DNA from: Agrostemma githago
Lineage: Eukaryota; Streptophyta; Magnoliopsida; Caryophyllales; Caryophyllaceae
NCBI GenBank assembly: GCA_958450325.1
Contig: OY288256.1
Span: 12,355,057-12,419,056 of the forward strand
Direction of reading: 5' to 3'
Length of the DNA: 64,000 bases
The position numbers and the translations under genes were made by a program. The notes under the pieces were generated by a model. The model was not told where the DNA came from. It saw nothing but the letters and a program-made list of their open reading frames with translations, and made no database searches. Below are positions 1-10,569 of the stretch, in pieces (within the stretch, counting starts at the first letter, position 1; each line of letters starts with the position of its first letter).

Positions 1-1991
1 AAGCACGAAGTAACAACAGCTCGCACTGTGGGTCCTCAATCCTGGCAACCGAATCCATAAGCTCAATGGTTCTCGAAACTCTCTTCGCCACAAGCTCACT
101 GCTGAAAGCACGGCAGATACTGACGGGACCACCAAGAACTTTGACACCACGCAACGGTCGAGAAATATCATGGGGGAAAACACCCGAGAGTCGACTCCTA
201 GGGTCTTCCTTAGGCCAAAAAACCTCAGTTTTTCCGACATTAAGGTGAAGGCCCAAGCGAGGACCATCCTCCATAATCAGCTCCAAAACCTTCCCCACGA
301 CCAAGGTATCTCCAACAATGGTGCCATCGGCCAAGTACCAAGCCTGCAAGCTCAAGGGAAAAGAGTCCCGGATCTTGCAAATCAAGGGATGCAAGACCAA
401 AGCGAAAATAAGAGGGCCCAAAGGGTCACCCTGTTGGACCCCCTGACAGGACCAAAGGTTGTGCTCCCCGTAGAAAAGCCTGGCAGGCCGAGAGTAGCAA
501 AACTCGACCCAGCGGGAAAGAACAGGGCAACAACGACGAACCTCGCGCAACATGACCTCCTGTTCGACCAAATTAAAGGCATTCTGAAAGTCGACCAAAA
601 GCATGGAAAGGCCCACGTCCTACCACGATCCTCAACAAACCGGTTCAAGGCATGCAAAATGGCCTCTCCCGCACCGGAAACCCCGACCCCAAACTGGAGG
701 CCCTCAAAATAACCGCAAAGCGACGGACCAATCAGAACAGCCCCAACCTTGGAGACAAGGCGTCTCCAAACCGTGCCCACAGCAATAGAACGGACCCCAC
801 CACCTGGTTTAACAAGCGGGGTGAACGGAGCACTAGTGATGTATTCACTGAGAACCTGCGGGCATCTGCCCTCGAGAAACAGGTTAACCACCCTAGTGAT
901 AGAGGTGATCAGATCATCCGAGATAGCAACCGCGACCCCGCTCAAACAATCCAGAAGATGTTGGGCACGAAAACCGTCCCGTCCACAAGAAGTGCCACGC
1001 GGAAAACTCCTGATCATATCCAACACGACCGTCGTGGACGCGACGAGCTGAAGGTGAGCGGCAGGCAAAGGTGGCAAGGAAGGGGGCGGAATAGTGGGGT
1101 GCTTATCCTTTAACGCCTGCAGAGTATCAGCCGTGTAAGGGGCCACGCCAGAAGAGGAAAGCACCCGGACAGCGGCAGCATAATGACCATCACAAATCTT
1201 CCGCCGACACTGCCGCAAGTTAACCTCACTAGAGTTGGGGTCCTCCTCCAAATGATGAGAAGGCCCCTCCTCAGCTAAGGTCTCCTGCACAAGCAGAGCA
1301 ATACCACCAGGGACACCCCAAGAACGAATGGCACTGGTAATACACTCCTCCTGACGCTGGAGCTTCACGACAGCTCTACACTCAAGGTTACTCCTGGGGG
1401 AAAACGACTTAAGTACACAGAGAGGTAAAATAAGCAAGCTAACCCAGCGAGAAAGATCATCAGGGGAGTCAGCCACCGCATCAAGGGCCCCCCTGAAGAT
1501 CCTAGAAAACCCAAGGCGACATCTGGGAGGGACAGATTTCACAGTGCACACCCCTAACGACAGCAAGCGATCCAGAGAAGCCACGTCAAGACAACCCAAC
1601 CCAACAGGCCCCACAACATCGCCAGGAGACAGAGATGGAGCGAGCGGCCGAGGGATGCCATAAACAAAAAAACGAGCTTAACTCCGTCACCACAATCAGG
1701 GGGTGCAACAAAATCAGACCCCGGCCCGTGCCAACACTTGGCAGAAAGAGAATGCGTGGTAAAGCAAACCCCAAAAAGCCAAAGACTCATACGCTTAAGG
1801 GTAATCTCTGCCTCAGAAAAAATAGATAAACTAGAAGAAAGAGATTGACGCGTAGTTACCTGAGCTTCTCCAAGGCCATGTCGATTTCGGAGGTGGAAGA
1901 TGAGGGAGGTTTTAACCAGACCGTTCCCATTATTGTCACAACACCCAGAAAGACCAACGAAGGGGCAATGAAAACGCGCGAGTCCCGGCAT
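1..1991 (-). pseudogene. LINE reverse transcriptase, unit A (5' part, broken)
   Basis: Reading starts at the ATG at 1991 with the zinc-finger region. The 2-base insertion near 1677 shifts the frame after the second Cys/His cluster, a lesion not seen in the other units. The common frameshift lies at about 617-627. RT motifs A, B and the altered motif C (Ala-Asp in place of Asp-Asp, near 325) are present. The window edge cuts the copy before the CCHC knuckle. Confidence 0.85.
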
Positions 1992-2847
1992 GAAGAATCG
2001 GCAAGACACGAAAGGAGAAACGCGGGACGAAGCGCCTAGCAACAATCCGTCACCAAGCCCACAAACACCACCAACACGGACAACCCCCGAACCAAAAACA
2101 AACCAAGAAAACAGGAAAGAAAAAAAACGAGCAGACCCGGTTCCGGCAGCAAGACAGCAGAAAAACGCAGCAACCAGACAAAGGAGCAGCAAAAAACCGA
2201 CCCAATTCCGGCAGGGAACAGAGAAGGTGAGAAGCTGAGGGAGACCCACTGTCCACCAGGAGTCAGGGAGCCGAAAACCGACCTGCCGACAAAGACCCCG
2301 GCAGCAGAATTCCGGAAGAAACCCAACAGCTACAGCAGCGGGAAAAACCCCAGCAGCAGCGACACAGAACGGCAGATTCCGTCAGAAAACTGATCAGAGG
2401 AGCGGCAAACGTGGAAGGCAGACAGAGGAAGAAGGAAAGGCGGCCAGGGTGGCGAGCAGTAGACGGCGGAGCAACGGCAGACAGCCCAGCAGCAGCGACA
2501 AAAGCAGGACAACAGAGGAACTCCGACAGAATTCCGGCAAAGCGGAATAGCAGCGACAACTAGGAACAGCAGAAATGGAAGGGAGACGAAGAAGAAGAAA
2601 GGGCAGCTGACCAGGCGGCGAGCAGCAGAGCGGCAGAGCACCGTCGGCAAACCGGAGACACGCGAAGGAAACACAAAGGGGGAAGACGGCAGGAGGGGGA
2701 GAGAAGAAACCGGCCGGCGGTAGCAAAGGGGTGAAGACGGCCGACACTGGGAGGCAGGCCGGCGCGGGCAGAGGCCGCCGGCGGCAGGAACCCTAACGGG
2801 CGGCAGGGGAGGGGCAGAAACGCCTTCCCTCACTAGAACAGTTCAAA
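1..2847 (-). mobile_element. Array unit A (partial): 5' two-thirds of the LINE
   Basis: This copy corresponds to 7089-9933 of unit B. It contains RT sequence and, at 1992-2847, the GC-rich LINE 5' leader. Private differences include a 2-base insertion near 1677 and a few substitutions, for example near 1734, 1771 and 2448. The left part of the unit lies outside the window. Confidence 0.9.
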
Positions 2848-3134
<287 letters not shown>

Positions 3135-3161
3135 GGGAGCTTGCATTAATAACGAAACAAA

Positions 3162-3681
3162 TTACAAGAAGTTAGTGGGTAGCCGAGATACTATCTGGGC
3201 ACCCACTCCCTTAGCAATAGAAAAACTAAGACGAGTAAAAATAAAAGCAGCTGCGCGAGCTCTTGCGTCCTGAGAGATAGAGAATTTCTGAATCCGCTTG
3301 AGTAAAGCAGCGGCCTCCGCGTCGAGCTCCCCTAGGGAAGAGAAAGAGAAAGGTAGAAACCCATACCCAGACTTGGTGCATAAATCTCCATACTTGGCGC
3401 ACTTGCGGTGAGCAGCATCAGCGACCGCGCGACCAGGCAGAAAATCAGACATCGCGGACTGAGTCAATGGAGACGATCCTGTCAGATCAACACACACATC
3501 GCGCCCCCTATCCCAGGAATAGAGAAGTAAATCCGCCGGGCGAAGGGGCTTGTCGTGCCCATCAATCAAACCGACATCCCCCTCTTTACCGGCCGAAATA
3601 CCAGATCGGAAGCAGATATCCAAAAGGGTGTCGCGAACCAGGTTATGTCTATGCTTAATACCAACGGTACCAGCACACGAC
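3162..3681 (-). pseudogene. LINE C-terminal REL endonuclease domain, unit B
   Basis: This is the last ~170 codons of the LINE protein. It begins with the final Cys of a CCHC knuckle (3675-3677), just beside the LTR insertion. It then shows RPAD, a VDLT motif about 15 residues later, and an AHRKCAKY motif. This is the PD...D...K-KY pattern of restriction-like endonucleases in R2, R4 and NeSL-type LINEs, which nick target DNA for target-primed reverse transcription. The catalytic-looking residues appear intact. The stop codon is at 3162-3164, and only about 27 bases separate it from the (AAT)n tail. The domain is cut off from its RT by the LTR-gag insertion. The family assignment rests on motif spacing, not on a database search. 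Confidence 0.75.
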
Positions 3682-5775
3682 TGATAAGTCGATATTTATG
3701 CGTATTTTTACCCCGTTAATATTATATTTTCAGTGTCGTCTTTGTATTATTTGAGCTAAACGTTATAATTTTAGTAACTTTTGATATATTATCGGCCTTT
3801 TATTATTTTTCGTACTAAATTGGGTTTTATTGTGTATTTTAATTAATTAGTAATGACCCATTTGATTTAAGATGGAAAAGACTACTAAATTCATATTTAT
3901 GCTTGCAGGTCTGTGTTAAGACGACGATATCTCACACATACAAGGTCAAAATAGGGCGATTTAGGACTCGTTGGAAAGCTAAGTCCAAGACCGATAACTT
4001 TATAGAATAAAGTTAGATCCAAATCCAAAGTCTTATGGGTCGAAATCAGACTAGTAGAATTCAACTCGAGAATTGGGCTGAATCGACAAAAGGAAAGTTC
4101 ATAAGAGAATAAGAAGGAAATAAAAGAAAAAAAATTATATTATAAAAAGAGGAAAAGAGGGTGCCGCAAAAACAAGCAACACACAGCACACCAACACCAA
4201 AAAAACAGAGGAGAGAGAATAAAGAGAGTTAGAAGAAGAACAGAGCACGCAGCAAACGCACGACGAACAACAATCCGATCCGATCCGATTTTTGACCCGA
4301 TTTTTATGAGCCTTCTTAATCTTTACCTTTTATTTACTGTTTTAATGTTTAGTATGAAGTAATTTTTCAATAGGAGTATGTAATTAACTATTGATATTGT
4401 GGGATATGAGATTGGATTTTTGTGTTTAACGATTAATTATTGTTATTGGGTATTTACTCGAAATTCATTATTAAATTTGTGATTTAGGATAATTAATTTG
4501 GATTGATCACCTAGATTGTTCTCTTAAATCTATTGTTAATAGATAATAATTTTGATTAGGTTGCAGCTTACTGGTCTAATCTTTGTTGTTAGAATTTTGA
4601 GTAATAATTCCGTCTTATAGAGTTGCAGCTTTCTGGTTCCATAAGACCTAATTGATTGGTGTTCTTAAAGCGATTAAATTTATTGACTTGATTCGTGCTT
4701 ACATGGTTGAGTCGATTTAATTTAGTTAGGATTAAACTTGCGTGGTTAACGGAGTTTAACGAGTAAAAGGGATAAAACTTTTAATTTACTTGCTTACAAG
4801 AGATTAAATAGTTAACCAATCTATCCAATAACTAATTAAGTGAATCAATGATTTGAACCAATATCGATAGAAAATTACATGTCTCCTATTAATTAGTTAT
4901 TTGAACTTTAACTTTGAATCAAACATCGTTGTTATTTATTTGTCTTTTTAATTTAGTCTAGTTTATTTTTGTAATAGTTTAATTTAGATTAGAAATTATT
5001 CACCTTAACAAAACCCCCCTTAATATAATTATATAACTATACCTAATATTATAAATTATAAATAATCTAATAATTACATCGATCTAGGATAGTACATTAG
5101 TCCCTGTGGGTTCGACCCTTACTTACCCTTCTACTTGCTAGTTAGAGTTTGTAAGCGAAAATATAAATTTAATTTTGAGCGCGGAAACGACACACATCAA
5201 ATTTTGGCGCCGTAAATTAATTAGGAGTCACCTACGAAAGTAAATTAATTAAAACAAGACCGACTTACCGCTCGTACCTCCAGAGTCAACGAAAAAAAAT
5301 AGTTAAGGTAGCTAAACAAGTGGTATTCTTTATGATTTATTTGTAACCTAAATCCAAAAGAGACTTAAAATAACATCTATTATCAAATTAATTAATCCAA
5401 GTCTAATTGGGAGGAAAAACCAATGTATACACAACTTCAAAATATATAATCTTTTAAATTACACTACTACTATTATTAGAGAAATTATTTAAAAAATTAG
5501 TCCTTTGTGACAAAATATATTTTTAGAGTTCGTCGTCAACTTCCCAAGTCTAGGTAGTAAAAAAAACAAAGGTTAAAACTTTAAAGCTCAAATTCTACCA
5601 AAATTTAGGCGCCGTTGCCGGGGACTACTTGTTTATTATCTAAGATTTTAGTTAGTGAGTTATTATTATTATTATTATTATTATTATTTATTATTATTAT
5701 TATTATTTTGGTTATTTTTATTTTTTTAACTAGTTTGCCCATTGTTTTTATCAGATACACTTCGAATTATATAAG
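3682..5775 (+). mobile_element. Athila-like LTR and leader fragment, unit B
   Basis: The fragment begins with TGATAAG directly after LINE sequence. Candidate LTR: 3682-5199, ending ACACATCA. A TATA box (TATAAAAAG) lies at 4141. Near the LTR end is the CCCTGTGGGTTCGACC stretch common in plant Ty3 LTRs. A truncated Asp-tRNA-type primer-binding site (TGGCGCCGT) follows at 5205-5213. About 390 bp later a fuller version lies at 5607-5624. If the second site is the functional one, the LTR could extend to about 5600. No second LTR exists in the unit, so the LTR end cannot be proved. A leader microsatellite (TTA/ATT, 49 bp) lies at 5660-5708. Confidence 0.75.
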
Positions 5776-7101
5776 ATGACTGGGGCAGCCGAGAAGAGTT
5801 TAAGGGAGCAGTTACTTTCCTCCGGTGAAACACCGACGAGTATAATTTTTCCTTCTTTGGAAAAACCGTTTAAGCTTAATCCAGGTTTTATCCAAATACT
5901 CCCTAAATTTTACGGTAATTCTAATGAAGATGCTCAAAGACATATTCAGGAATTTTATCTTGCTTGTGCTACTTTATCTTTGGATGACGTTGATGATGAT
6001 ATTATTAGATTTCGAGCATTCCCATTCACATTACATGATTTAGCTAGAGATTGGTTGTTTTATCTTCCGTCTGGATCTATTACTTCTTGGGATTGCATGC
6101 GAAAAACTTTTCTTCAGAAATATCAACCTCCTAATATAAGTAGGTCAATAAGAAGACAAATTTTGAGTATTCAGCAAGATGAAAATGAACCTCTGCATGA
6201 CTATTGGGATAGATTTAATAGATTGTGTATTTCTTGCCCCCAACACCAACTTAGTGAGAGTGTCTTGATTGAGAGTTTTTATGATGGCTTGCTAGATGAT
6301 CAGAAGCGACTAATAGATACTGCTAGTGGTGGGTCTTTAGTAGATAAAACTCCTATAGAAGCGAGAAAAGTGATTTCGAACATAGCTATTAGTAGTCAAC
6401 AATATGTAATAAAGAATGGACACAGCATGGTCCCCAAAAATGTCCCCAACACAGACTCGGGAGCAGGCAGAACAAGGCTTAGGTACCGGGAACAAAGGGA
6501 CACCCAACCGATAGCTAAGGACAGACCGGTAGGTCCTTACATTCATGGTCTGCCCCAGCCCGGAGATGGGTACAGCGCGCAACCAGTCGGACGTGTGAGC
6601 ACCCTGCAGAGACTTCCACAATACCACTTGTCGCCAAGTCAAGGAGAAAACCGATTCTACCGAAGCAGCAACCTTCGTGAAATATATATCTGCCAATTTC
6701 TTCATGAGTTTGGGGGCAGCGATCTCACTAGGACTACGGAAAAGGTCGGAACCGGTGGTCTCGCTAAACAGAGCCAAGGCCGCATCGAAGGTCGGCCCGG
6801 GAGTAGAGACAGCAGAAGGCCGAAGGAGCATAGCCTGCAACTCAGAGGACTGAAGGCGAGAAGCCAAAAAGGCATAGTGCAGGACATCCCTAGCGCTGTA
6901 CACACCCAACCCTCCGAAAATAAAGGGCAGTGTGGAAAGACGCCACTGCCAGTCCCCGAACCCGGGGCCGGACACGGTGACAAAGCGTTCCAGGCTAGAC
7001 CACAATGCCGCATCAAAGGTCTTAGCCGAGTCGAAGACCGTAGGGGGGCAGATACACAAAGAGAAAGAAAGCTTAGAAATACCGGCGCAAGCACGAAGTA
7101 A
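5776..7101 (+). pseudogene. Athila-like gag (truncated), reading into antisense LINE, unit B
   Basis: The ORF has 441 codons. Residues 1 to about 215 are a retrotransposon gag (capsid) domain of Athila type. They include an FKLNPGFIQ-LPKF start, an RAFPF..DLARDWLFYLP core, an LHDYWDRFNRLC block and a closing VDKTP..AR..ISN block. At 6419-6421 the gag sequence stops and the remaining ~225 residues are the antisense strand of the LINE RT. They are not gag, and no CCHC, protease or pol is present. The upstream TATA box and leader could in principle drive transcription. I treat this as a truncated gag with fortuitous read-through. Confidence 0.85.
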
Positions 7102-9077
7102 CAACAGCTCGCACTGTGGGTCCTCAATCCTGGCAACCGAATCCATAAGCTCAATGGTTCTCGAAACTCTCTTCGCCACAAGCTCACTGCTGAAAGCACG
7201 GCAGATACTGACGGGACCACCAAGAACTTTGACACCACGCAGCGGTCGAGAAATATCATGGGGGAAAACACCCGAGAGTCGACTCCTAGGGTCTTCCTTA
7301 GGCCAAAAAACCTCAGTTTTTCCGACATTAAGGTGAAGGCCCAAGCGAGGACCATCCTCCATAATCAGCTCCAAAACCTTCCCCACGACCAAGGTATCTC
7401 CAACAATGGTGCCATCGGCCAAGTACCAAGCCTGCAAGCTCAAGGGAAAAGAGTCCCGGATCTTGCAAATCAAGGGATGCAAGACCAAAGCGAAAATAAG
7501 AGGGCCCAAAGGGTCACCCTGTTGGACCCCCTGACAGGACCAAAGGTTGTGCTCCCCGTAGAAAAGCCTGGCAGGCCGAGAGTAGCAAAACTCGACCCAG
7601 CGGGAAAGAACAGGGCAACAACGACGAACCTCGCGCAACATGACCTCCTGTTCGACCAAATTAAAGGCATTCTGAAAGTCGACCAAAAGCATGGAAAGGC
7701 CCACGTCCTACCACGATCCTCAACAAACCGGTTCAAGGCATGCAAAATGGCCTCTCCCGCACCGGAAACCCCGACCCCAAACTGGAGGCCCTCAAAATAA
7801 CCGCAAAGCGACGGACCAATCAGAACAGCCCCAACCTTGGAGACAAGGCGTCTCCAAACCGTGCCCACAGCAATAGAACGGACCCCACCACCTGGTTTAA
7901 CAAGCGGGGTGAACGGAGCACTAGTGATGTATTCACTGAGAACCTGCGGGCATCTGCCCTCGAGAAACAGGTTAACCACCCTAGTGATAGAGGTGATCAG
8001 ATCATCCGAGATAGCAACCGCGACCCCGCTCAAACAATCCAGAAGATGTTGGGCACGAAAACCGTCCCGTCCACAAGAAGTGCCACGCGGAAAACTCCTG
8101 ATCATATCCAACACGACCGTCGTGGACGCGACGAGCTGAAGGTGAGCGGCAGGCAAAGGTGGCAAGGAAGGGGGCGGAATAGTGGGGTGCTTATCCTTTA
8201 ACGCCTGCAGAGTATCAGCCGTGTAAGGGGCCACGCCAGAAGAGGAAAGCACCCGGACAGCGGCAGCATAATGACCATCACAAATCTTCCGCCGACACTG
8301 CCGCAAGTTAACCTCACTAGAGTTGGGGTCCTCCTCCAAATGATGAGAAGGCCCCTCCTCAGCTAAGGTCTCCTGCACAAGCAGAGCAATACCACCAGGG
8401 ACACCCCAAGAACGAATGGCACTGGTAATACACTCCTCCTGACGCTGGAGCTTCACGACAGCTCTACACTCAAGGTTACTCCTGGGGGAAAACGACTTAA
8501 GTACACAGAGAGGTAAAATAAGCAAGCTAACCCAGCGAGAAAGATCATCAGGGGAGTCAGCCACCGCATCAAGGGCCCCCCTGAAGATCCTAGAAAACCC
8601 AAGGCGACATCTGGGAGGGACAGATTTCACAGTGCACACCCCTAACGACAGCAAGCGATCCAGAGAAGCCACGTCAAGACAACCCAACCCAACAGGCCCC
8701 ACAACATCGCCAGGAGACAGAGATGGAGCGAGCGGCCGAGGGATGCCATAAACAAAAAAACGAGCAACTCCGTCACCACAATCAGGGGGTGCAACAAAAT
8801 CAGAACCCGGCCCGTGCCGACACTTGGCAGAAAGAGAATGCGTGGTAAAGCAAACCCCACAAAGCCAAAGACTCATACGCTTAAGGGTAATCTCTGCCTC
8901 AGAAAAAATAGATAAACTAGAAGAAAGAGATTGACGCGTAGTTACCTGAGCTTCTCCAAGGCCATGTCGATTTCGGAGGTGGAAGATGAGGGAGGTTTTA
9001 ACCAGACCGTTCCCATTATTGTCACAACACCCAGAAAGACCAACGAAGGGGCAATGAAAACGCGCGAGTCCCGGCAT
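6421..9077 (-). pseudogene. REL-type LINE: zinc finger and reverse transcriptase, unit B (frameshifted)
   Basis: The first ATG in frame is at 9077; upstream codons are open but have no ATG. Residues 9-38 form a C2H2-like finger (C9, C17/C18, H33, H38), and a second Cys/His cluster follows about 90 residues later. RT blocks come next: APFTPLVKPGGG, then motif A (LVDFQNAFNLV), motif B (GVQQGDPLGPL) and motif C. A one-base loss at about 7705-7715 separates the finger/RT-N half (~457 codons) from the RT core. Motif C reads YLADG where an Asp pair is expected, so polymerase activity should be lost. The other end carries CSAC...GDHAV of a CCHC knuckle, where the LTR-gag fragment interrupts it. With the REL segment the protein would have been about 1,050 residues, similar to R2-like LINEs. 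Confidence 0.85.
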
Positions 9078-9933
9078 GAAGAATCGGCAAGACACGAAAG
9101 GAGAAACGCGGGACGAAGCGCCTAGCAACAATCCGTCACCAAGCCCACAAACACCACCAACACGGACAACCCCCGAACCAAAAACAAACCAAGAAAACAG
9201 GAAAGAAAAAAAACGAGCAGACCCGGTTCCGGCAGCAAGACAGCAGAAAAACGCAGCAACCAGACAAAGGAGCAGCAAAAAACCGACCCAATTCCGGCAG
9301 GGAACAGAGAAGGTGAGAAGCTGAGGGAGACCCACTGTCCACCAGGAGTCAGGGAGCCGAAAACCGACCTGCCGACAAAGACCCCGGCAGCAGAATTCCG
9401 GAAGAAACCCAACAGCTACAGCAGCGGGAAAAACCCCAGCAGCAGCGACACAGAACGGCAGATTCCGTCAGAAAACTGATCAGAGGAGCGGCAAACGTGG
9501 AAGGCAGACAGAGGAAGAAGGAAAGGCGGCCGGGGTGGCGAGCAGTAGACGGCGGAGCAACGGCAGACAGCCCAGCAGCAGCGACAAAAGCAGGACAACA
9601 GAGGAACTCCGACAGAATTCCGGCAAAGCGGAATAGCAGCGACAACTAGGAACAGCAGAAATGGAAGGGAGACGAAGAAGAAGAAAGGGCAGCTGACCAG
9701 GCGGCGAGCAGCAGAGCGGCAGAGCACCGTCGGCAAACCGGAGACACGCGAAGGAAACACAAAGGGGGAAGACGGCAGGAGGGGGAGAGAAGAAACCGGC
9801 CGGCGGTAGCAAAGGGGTGAAGACGGCCGACACTGGGAGGCAGGCCGGCGCGGGCAGAGGCCGCCGGCGGCAGGAACCCTAACGGGCGGCAGGGGAGGGG
9901 CAGAAACGCCTTCCCTCACTAGAACAGTTCAAA

Positions 9934-10020
<87 letters not shown>
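9934..10020. repeat. (ATT)29 microsatellite, LINE B/C seam
   Basis: There are 29 perfect triplets. This is the shortest internal tract, equal in length to the one at the right edge of the array. Confidence 0.97.
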
Positions 10021-10022
<2 letters not shown>

Positions 10023-10049
10023 GGGAGCTTGCATTAATAACGAAACAAA

Positions 10050-10569
10050 TTACAAGAAGTTAGTGGGTAGCCGAGATACTATCTGGGCACCCACTCCCTT
10101 AGCAATAGAAAAACTAAGACGAGTAAAAATAAAAGCAGCTGCGCGAGCTCTTGCGTCCTGAGAGATAGAGAATTTCTGAATCCGCTTGAGTAAAGCAGCG
10201 GCCTCCGCGTCGAGCTCCCCTAGGGAAGAGAAAGAGAAAGGTAGAAACCCATACCCAGACTTGGTGCATAAATCTCCATACTTGGCGCACTTGCGGTGAG
10301 CAGCATCAGCGACCGCGCGACCAGGCAGAAAATCAGACATCGCGGACTGAGTCAATGGAGACGATCCTGTCAGATCAACACACACATCGCGCCCCCTATC
10401 CCAGGAATAGAGAAGTAAATCCGCCGGGCGAAGGGGCTTGTCGTGCCCATCAATCAAACCGACATCCCCCTCTTTACCGGCCGAAATACCAGATCGGAAG
10501 CAGATATCCAAAAGGGTGTCGCGAACCAGGTTATGTCTATGCTTAATACCAACGGTACCAGCACACGAC
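10050..10569 (-). pseudogene. LINE REL endonuclease domain, unit C
   Basis: The encoded residues match the unit B copy, including the Gly-Asp after Lys-Glu that is also found in B and E. Confidence 0.75.

Noticed and set aside
170..1113. Plus-strand open frames across the LINE RT region (also in units B-F)
   Set aside because: They are antisense to a clear RT reading frame and have biased composition without recognisable domains.
2036..2833. Minus-strand frames rich in Pro, Ser, Cys and Leu in the LINE 5' leader (also in units B-F)
   Set aside because: They come from GC-rich repetitive leader sequence, overlap one another in several frames, and several start only at non-ATG codons.
5110..5122. 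GGTTCGACC as a Pol III B box or tRNA fragment in the LTR
   Set aside because: No A box or cloverleaf nearby; the CCCTGTGGGTTCGACC stretch is a usual part of plant Ty3 LTR ends.
5776..6420. Complete Athila element within the array
   Set aside because: No protease, RT, integrase or second LTR exists between the gag fragment and the LINE.
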